Positions 6,365 through 10,029 of a stretch of DNA of 10,029 nucleotides are shown in pieces (positions within the stretch are counted from its first letter, which is position 1; every line of letters starts with the position of its first letter). The DNA is from DATJZH01 sp035499215. Lineage in GTDB: Bacteria; Actinomycetota; Actinomycetes; Streptosporangiales; Streptosporangiaceae. The notes beneath the pieces are model-generated. The model saw nothing but the letters and a program-made list of their open reading frames with translations, made no database searches and was not told where the DNA came from. The translations under genes and the position numbers were made by a program. Where the stretch lies: assembly GCA_035499215.1 (NCBI GenBank), contig DATJZH010000310.1, positions 1 to 10,029 of the forward strand, written 5' to 3'.

Positions 6365-6552
6365 GCGCTGATGGGACAGCTGCCGCTGCGGCGGTCAGGA
6401 GCGAGCCGAGGCTGGTGCGAGCCCGCGGACACGTGCAGCGGGCCAGATCACCCCAGAGCCGCCGGAAGAACGGCGCTGCCGCGGAATCGGCCGCGGTTCC
6501 GGCAGGATGTCTTCCCGACCGGCTGAGCAGCCAAGTATTCGACCGCGGGAGG
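6365..6552 (+). promoter_or_regulatory. T-box-like leader of ileS with Ile (ATC) specifier and sequestered ribosome binding site
   Basis: T-box leaders bind uncharged tRNA and raise synthetase expression; actinobacterial ileS leaders act on translation. Stem I is seen as TGGG (6372-6375) with CCCA (6452-6455), and CCGCTGC (6383-6389) with GCAGCGG (6435-6441). Between these helices the 3' strand holds CCAG-ATC-ACC, placing the Ile codon ATC (6447-6449) in the expected specifier loop. The distal part AGCGAGCC...GGTGCGAGCC (6400-6423) resembles the conserved AG-bulge and GNUG loop. Hairpins GCCG/CGGC (6461-6474) and CTGCC..GGAA/TTCCGGCAG (6476-6505) follow. AAGTATTCGACCGCGG (6533-6548) aligns without gaps to the T-box consensus AAGGGTGGTACCGCGG at 11 of 16 positions, but UGGU reads UUCG. 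CTTCCCG (6511-6517) can pair with CGGGAGG (6546-6552), hiding the ileS ribosome binding site. No intrinsic terminator with a T-tract is visible, so a translational switch is inferred. Confidence 0.6.
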
Positions 6553-6560
6553 CCGCTTAC

Positions 6561-9500
6561 ATGCCGCGCGCTGACGAACCTCAATCCCCCGCGCAAGGAC
6601 CCGCGCCTGGCAGCAGCGCCGCCCGGCCCTTTCCCGACCTGCCCGCCACGGTTAATCTGCCCGCGATCGAGCGCGAAATGCTCGCCCGCTGGCGTGACGG
6701 CAAGATTTTCCAGCGCTCACTTGAGCAGACAGCGGGCGGGCCGCTGTGGACGTTCTACGAGGGACCGCCGACGGCCAACGGCATGCCCGGGGTGCACCAT
6801 GTCGCCGCCCGCGTCTTCAAGGATCTCTTTCCCCGGTTCAAGACGATGCAAGGCCGTCACGTGCCCCGCCGGGGCGGGTGGGACTGCCATGGCCTGCCCG
6901 TCGAGGTGGCCGTCGAGAAGGAACTCGGCCTGACCGGCAAGAAGGACATCGAGGCCTACGGCATCGCCGAGTTCAACGCCCGGTGCCGCGAGTCGGTGCA
7001 GCGGCATGTGGACGCCTTCGAGGAACTGACCGAGCGGATGGGGTACTGGATCGACCTGTCCCAGGCTTACCGGACCATGGACCCCGGCTACGTCGAGTCG
7101 GTGTGGTGGTCACTCAGGCAGGTATTCGACCAGGACCTGCTGGTCAGGGACTTCCGGATCAGCCCGTACTGCCCGCGCTGCGGCACGCCGCTGTCCGACC
7201 ACGAGATGGGCCAGCCGGATGTGTACCAGACCGTGGCCGACCCGTCGGTGACCGTCCGGTTCCGCCTGCGCATGCTGCCCGAGGGCGCGAGCCCGCAGCT
7301 GGCCGGCGCTGACCTGCTGGTATGGACGACGACACCGTGGACGCTGGTGTCGAACACGGCGGTCGCCGTCCATCCGGACGAGATCTACGTGGTTGCCCGC
7401 AAGTCGGGCGACGGTGACCGGGTGGTGCTGGCCGAGGCCCTGCTGCACCAGGTGCTCGGCGAGAGGTGGCACGTCACCGCCCGGATGCGCGGGGCGGATC
7501 TGGCCGGCGCTACCTATGCGCCGCCGTTGCGCCTGATCGAGATCCCGCGTGCGCATCGTGTCGTCACCGCGCCGTTCGTCACCACCGACGACGGCACCGG
7601 CCTGGTCCACATGGCCCCGGCATTCGGCGCGGACGACATGGAGACCGGCAAGGCCCACGGCCTGCCCGTGGTCAATCCGATCCGCCCCGATGGCCGGTTC
7701 GAGGAGGACGTCCCGCTGGTCGGCGGGCTGTTCTTCAAGGACGCCGACCCGCTGCTGATCAGTGACCTGGCCGACCGGGGGCTGCTGTTCCGGTCGCAAC
7801 TGCACGAGCACAGCTATCCGCATTGCTGGCGCTGCGGAACCCCGCTGCTGTACTACGCGCTGCCATCGTGGTTCATCCGCACGACCGCGATCAAGGACCA
7901 GCTGCTGGCCGAGAACGAGAAGACCAGCTGGCAGCCGCCGACGATCAAGCACGGACGGTACGGTGAGTGGCTGCGGGGCAACGTGGACTGGGCACTTTCG
8001 CGCAACCGGTACTGGGGTACCCCGCTGCCGGTCTGGCTCTGCCCGGCCGGGCACGCTACCTGCATCGGCTCGCTGTCCGAGCTGTCCCAGCTGGCCGGGC
8101 GCGACCTGTCAGGCCTGGACCCGCACCGGCCATACGCGGACGAAATCGTGCTCGACTGCCCGCAGTGCGGCGAGCGGGCCCGCCGGGTGCCCGAGGTCAT
8201 CGACGCCTGGTACGACTCCGGGTCGATGCCCTTCGCCCAGTACGGCGCCCCGCTGCGGAACGAGGCGGAGTTCGGGCGCTCCTACCCGGCGCAGTTCATC
8301 TGTGAGGGGATTGACCAGACCCGCGGCTGGTTCTACTCGCTGATGGCCGTCGGCACGCTGCTGTTCGGCCGGTCGCCCTACGAGAACGTGGTCTGCCTGG
8401 GCCTGGTCGTGGACGAGCGCGGCAGGAAGATGAGCAAGCATCTGGGCAACGTTGTTCAGCCGATTCCGCTCATGGACATCCACGGCGCCGACGCGGTCCG
8501 CTGGTTCTTCGCCGCGTCCGGCTCTCCCTGGGCCACCCGCAAGATCGGTGCCTCCGTACTCGAGGAGATCGTCCGCAAGGTGCTCCTGACCTACTGGAAC
8601 ACCGCGTCGTTCCTGGTTCTGTACGCCAACGCCGCTGCCACGGCGGGAACTGGCGGGGATGCGAGAAGGCTGGCCGCCGCTCCATCTGGTGCCGAGCTGC
8701 CAGTGCTGGACCGGTGGCTGCTCAGCGAGCTGCATGCCCTGGTCCGCGACGTGACCGCGGCTCTGGAAGGGTTCGACTCGGCCGCCGCCGGCCGCAAGCT
8801 TGCCGCGTTCATCGATGACGTGTCGAACTGGTACGTGCGGCGCTCGCGGCGCAGATTCTGGGACGGCCCCGGGACTGCGGACGGTGCCGCGGCGTTCGCG
8901 ACGTTGCAGGAGTGCCTGCAGGTCCTGACCCGGCTGATGGCGCCGATTGCCCCGTTCCTGACTGACTACGTCTGGGGTGTGCTGCGCGGCGACGGCGCAC
9001 CTGATTCGGTGCATCTCGCCGCCTGGCCTGCCGCTGACAGTCGGCTGATCGACGAGCGGCTCTCCGGGCAGATGGCGCTTGCCCGGCGGCTGGTGGAGCT
9101 TGGCCGGTCAGCCAGGGGCGCCGCGGCACTGCGGGTGCGCCAGCCGCTGGCACGCGCCCTCGTCGGTGCCGCCGGATTCAGCGACCTGCCAGCCGAGCTG
9201 CGCGCGCAGGTCGCCGAGGAACTGAACGTGCACGAGCTTGAACCGCTCGCCGCCGTGGGCCTCGACCTTGTCGAGCATTCGGTGAAGCCGAACTACCGTG
9301 CGCTCGGAAAGCGGTTCGGCCGGGGCACTCCGGCAGTGGCAGCGGCGATCCAGGCCGCGGACCCAGAGGTGCTGAGCGAGGAGCTGCGCTGCGCCGGGGC
9401 CGCGACGGTCGAGGCCGACGGGACTGCGGTTCGGCTGGGGCCGGACGAGGTGATCGTTACCCAGGCCCCGCGTTCGGGCTGGACTGTCTCCTCTGAAGGC

Positions 9501-9824
9501 GGCGAGACCGTAGCGCTTGAGGTGACTATCACGCCCGAGCTGCGCCGGGAGGGACTGGCCAGGGAGGTCGTGCGGCTGGTGCAGGACGCCCGCAAAAACG
9601 CTGGCCTGGATGTCAGCGACCGGATCTCGCTGCGATGGGCGACGACGGATCCCGACCTCGCCGAGGCACTGACCGAGCATGGCGGCATGATCAGCGCGGA
9701 GGTGCTGGCGGTCGACTACGGTCGGTTGCCGGCCGGCCGTAGCGCCGCGGCAGCGGGGACACGGCACGACGACGCCGACCTCGGGCTGAGCTTCATGATC
9801 GCCGCTGCGGGCCCGGCTGGATGA
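6561..9824 (+). CDS. ileS: Isoleucyl-tRNA synthetase, type 2 with GXHH motif (EC 6.1.1.5)
   Basis: Charges tRNA-Ile with isoleucine in the cytoplasm. ATG 6561 gives 1087 aa and has GGGAGG 8 nt upstream; an in-frame ATG at 6507 lacks a spaced site. The catalytic core begins with FYEGPPTANGMPGVHH, where the class I HIGH motif is GVHH (77-80). KMSKH is at 623-627 (DERGRKMSKHLGN). The editing domain shows TTTPWTLVSNTA (256-267) and GTGLVHMAPAFGADD (345-359). Cysteine pairs C204/C207, C422/C425 and C533/C536 are likely zinc ligands. The anticodon-binding region and a long C-terminal part (about 840-1087) follow, as in eukaryote-like type 2 enzymes; streptomycete IleRS is of the same kind. The GXHH swap is reported to give extreme mupirocin resistance in other type 2 enzymes, so resistance is predicted. 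A T-box-like leader precedes the gene, and a hairpin spans its stop codon. Confidence 0.97.
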   Translation: MPRADEPQSPAQGPAPGSSAARPFPDLPATVNLPAIEREMLARWRDGKIFQRSLEQTAGGPLWTFYEGPPTANGMPGVHHVAARVFKDLFPRFKTMQGRHVPRRGGWDCHGLPVEVAVEKELGLTGKKDIEAYGIAEFNARCRESVQRHVDAFEELTERMGYWIDLSQAYRTMDPGYVESVWWSLRQVFDQDLLVRDFRISPYCPRCGTPLSDHEMGQPDVYQTVADPSVTVRFRLRMLPEGASPQLAGADLLVWTTTPWTLVSNTAVAVHPDEIYVVARKSGDGDRVVLAEALLHQVLGERWHVTARMRGADLAGATYAPPLRLIEIPRAHRVVTAPFVTTDDGTGLVHMAPAFGADDMETGKAHGLPVVNPIRPDGRFEEDVPLVGGLFFKDADPLLISDLADRGLLFRSQLHEHSYPHCWRCGTPLLYYALPSWFIRTTAIKDQLLAENEKTSWQPPTIKHGRYGEWLRGNVDWALSRNRYWGTPLPVWLCPAGHATCIGSLSELSQLAGRDLSGLDPHRPYADEIVLDCPQCGERARRVPEVIDAWYDSGSMPFAQYGAPLRNEAEFGRSYPAQFICEGIDQTRGWFYSLMAVGTLLFGRSPYENVVCLGLVVDERGRKMSKHLGNVVQPIPLMDIHGADAVRWFFAASGSPWATRKIGASVLEEIVRKVLLTYWNTASFLVLYANAAATAGTGGDARRLAAAPSGAELPVLDRWLLSELHALVRDVTAALEGFDSAAAGRKLAAFIDDVSNWYVRRSRRRFWDGPGTADGAAAFATLQECLQVLTRLMAPIAPFLTDYVWGVLRGDGAPDSVHLAAWPAADSRLIDERLSGQMALARRLVELGRSARGAAALRVRQPLARALVGAAGFSDLPAELRAQVAEELNVHELEPLAAVGLDLVEHSVKPNYRALGKRFGRGTPAVAAAIQAADPEVLSEELRCAGAATVEADGTAVRLGPDEVIVTQAPRSGWTVSSEGGETVALEVTITPELRREGLAREVVRLVQDARKNAGLDVSDRISLRWATTDPDLAEALTEHGGMISAEVLAVDYGRLPAGRSAAAAGTRHDDADLGLSFMIAAAGPAG

Positions 9825-9837
9825 CAGCCGGGCCCGC
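9807..9837. terminator. Bidirectional hairpin terminator with the ileS stop codon in its loop
   Basis: GCGGGCCCGGCTG (9807-9819) and CAGCCGGGCCCGC (9825-9837) are perfect 13-bp inverted arms around the pentanucleotide GATGA, which includes the ileS TGA (9822-9824). The convergent gene's stop (9842-9840) lies 2 nt beyond the right arm. The position between two convergent genes and the very stable stem fit a shared terminator. There is no T-tract on either side, as is common for actinobacterial hairpin terminators. Confidence 0.75.
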
Positions 9838-9839
9838 CG

Positions 9840-10029
9840 TCAGCCGACGGGAGCCTGTTCCGGCATGGTGTCGGGTCTGCACGACTTGCACGGCACGCAG
9901 CCGTCGGCCTCGGCTGTTTCTCTCGCCATTACGTCGAGGTCGTCCAGGCTGAGAAACCGGATCAGGATGCAGTTGCTGCGGTGATACCTGGCGATGCCGG
10001 GAACCACCACTACCTGCGCCTCGCCGCTC
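9840..10029 (-). CDS. C-terminus of a small Cys-rich hypothetical protein (5' end beyond window)
   Basis: The minus strand encodes 62 residues up to the TGA at 9842-9840, open to the window edge. The readable part runs VVVVPGIARYHRSNCILIRF, then LDDLDVMARETAEADG, then CVPCKSCRPD and a short tail. The H-x3-C motif followed 23 residues later by CxxCxxC suggests a small metal-binding module, loosely like Ada-type or topoisomerase-type zinc ribbons. I recall similar (V)VPG-x2-RYH-x3-C...CxxCxPD tails in uncharacterised actinobacterial proteins but cannot name the family. The conserved-looking motif, typical codon use and convergent position ending at a shared terminator support a real gene. Function is unknown. 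Confidence 0.7.
   Translation of the reverse strand, partial: SGEAQVVVVPGIARYHRSNCILIRFLSLDDLDVMARETAEADGCVPCKSCRPDTMPEQAPVG

Larger units (their letters stand above)
6082..6560. other. Divergent control region between the traR operon and ileS
   Basis: The 479 nt between the divergent starts contain, from left to right: the traR ribosome binding site (6088-6094), a 16-bp palindrome (6117-6132), a minus-strand promoter (6137-6166), a 14-bp tandem repeat (6252-6279), a 6-bp inverted repeat (6312-6328), a plus-strand promoter (about 6322-6351) and the ileS T-box-like leader (6365-6552). Open frames crossing it are Arg/Pro/Ala-rich without binding sites, so I see no small gene here. Between 6170 and 6250 I see only GC-rich sequence with repeated CCCGGCAC words. 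Confidence 0.7.

Noticed and set aside
6110..6526. Possible leader peptide starting at ATG 6110
   Set aside because: No ribosome binding site precedes it, it lies upstream of the predicted ileS promoter, and no run of Ile codons is present to support a translational attenuator.
6145..6933. Plus-strand open frame across the control region and the ileS start
   Set aside because: It overlaps ileS in another frame, is Pro/Arg/Ala-rich, and conflicts with the clear ribosome binding site and N-terminus of ileS at 6561.
7110..8054. A 314-codon minus-strand open frame inside ileS
   Set aside because: Antisense shadow of a strongly conserved gene. The composition is Arg/Gln/Val-rich, with no motif and no ribosome binding site.

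Overview
The window is very GC-rich, with GC at most third codon positions, and its proteins are closest in sequence to actinobacterial families. DnaE and IleRS can be followed almost residue by residue against mycobacterial and streptomycete enzymes. The set ileS, lspA, rluD-type pseudouridine synthase and dnaE is also clustered in Mycobacterium tuberculosis (Rv1536, Rv1539, Rv1540, Rv1547), so this is a conserved actinobacterial housekeeping neighbourhood. I saw no mobile element, CRISPR array, rRNA or tRNA gene.

Layout, left to right. 1-224 (minus) is the interior of a DUF2254-type membrane protein whose N-terminal part is missing, directly behind dnaE. 252-3827 (minus) is dnaE, a DnaE1-type replicative polymerase alpha subunit with an intact PHP exonuclease site. 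3828-4139 is a gap holding one 8-bp inverted repeat. 4140-6081 (minus) is a tight three-gene operon read as traR/dksA-like, then lspA, then rluD-like, with overlapping junctions. 6082-6560 is a divergent control region: a sigma70-like promoter and a 16-bp palindrome for the traR operon, a 14-bp tandem repeat, and a promoter plus a T-box-like leader with an ATC (Ile) specifier for ileS. 6561-9824 (plus) is ileS, a type 2 isoleucyl-tRNA synthetase with GVHH in place of HIGH. A 13-bp-stem hairpin whose loop contains the ileS stop codon separates ileS from a convergent gene (9840 to the window edge) encoding the C-terminus of a small Cys-rich protein.

The genes serve basic growth functions: isoleucine charging (IleRS, probably under tRNA control), a small RNA-polymerase-type regulator, lipoprotein signal-peptide removal, 23S rRNA pseudouridylation and chromosome replication. 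I did not find a clearly new multi-gene system. The points most worth a second look are the T-box leader, whose expected UGGN sequence reads UUCG; the swapped GXHH motif of IleRS; the stop codon inside the terminator-like loop; the DUF2254 remnant in frame behind dnaE; and the unclear lspA start.
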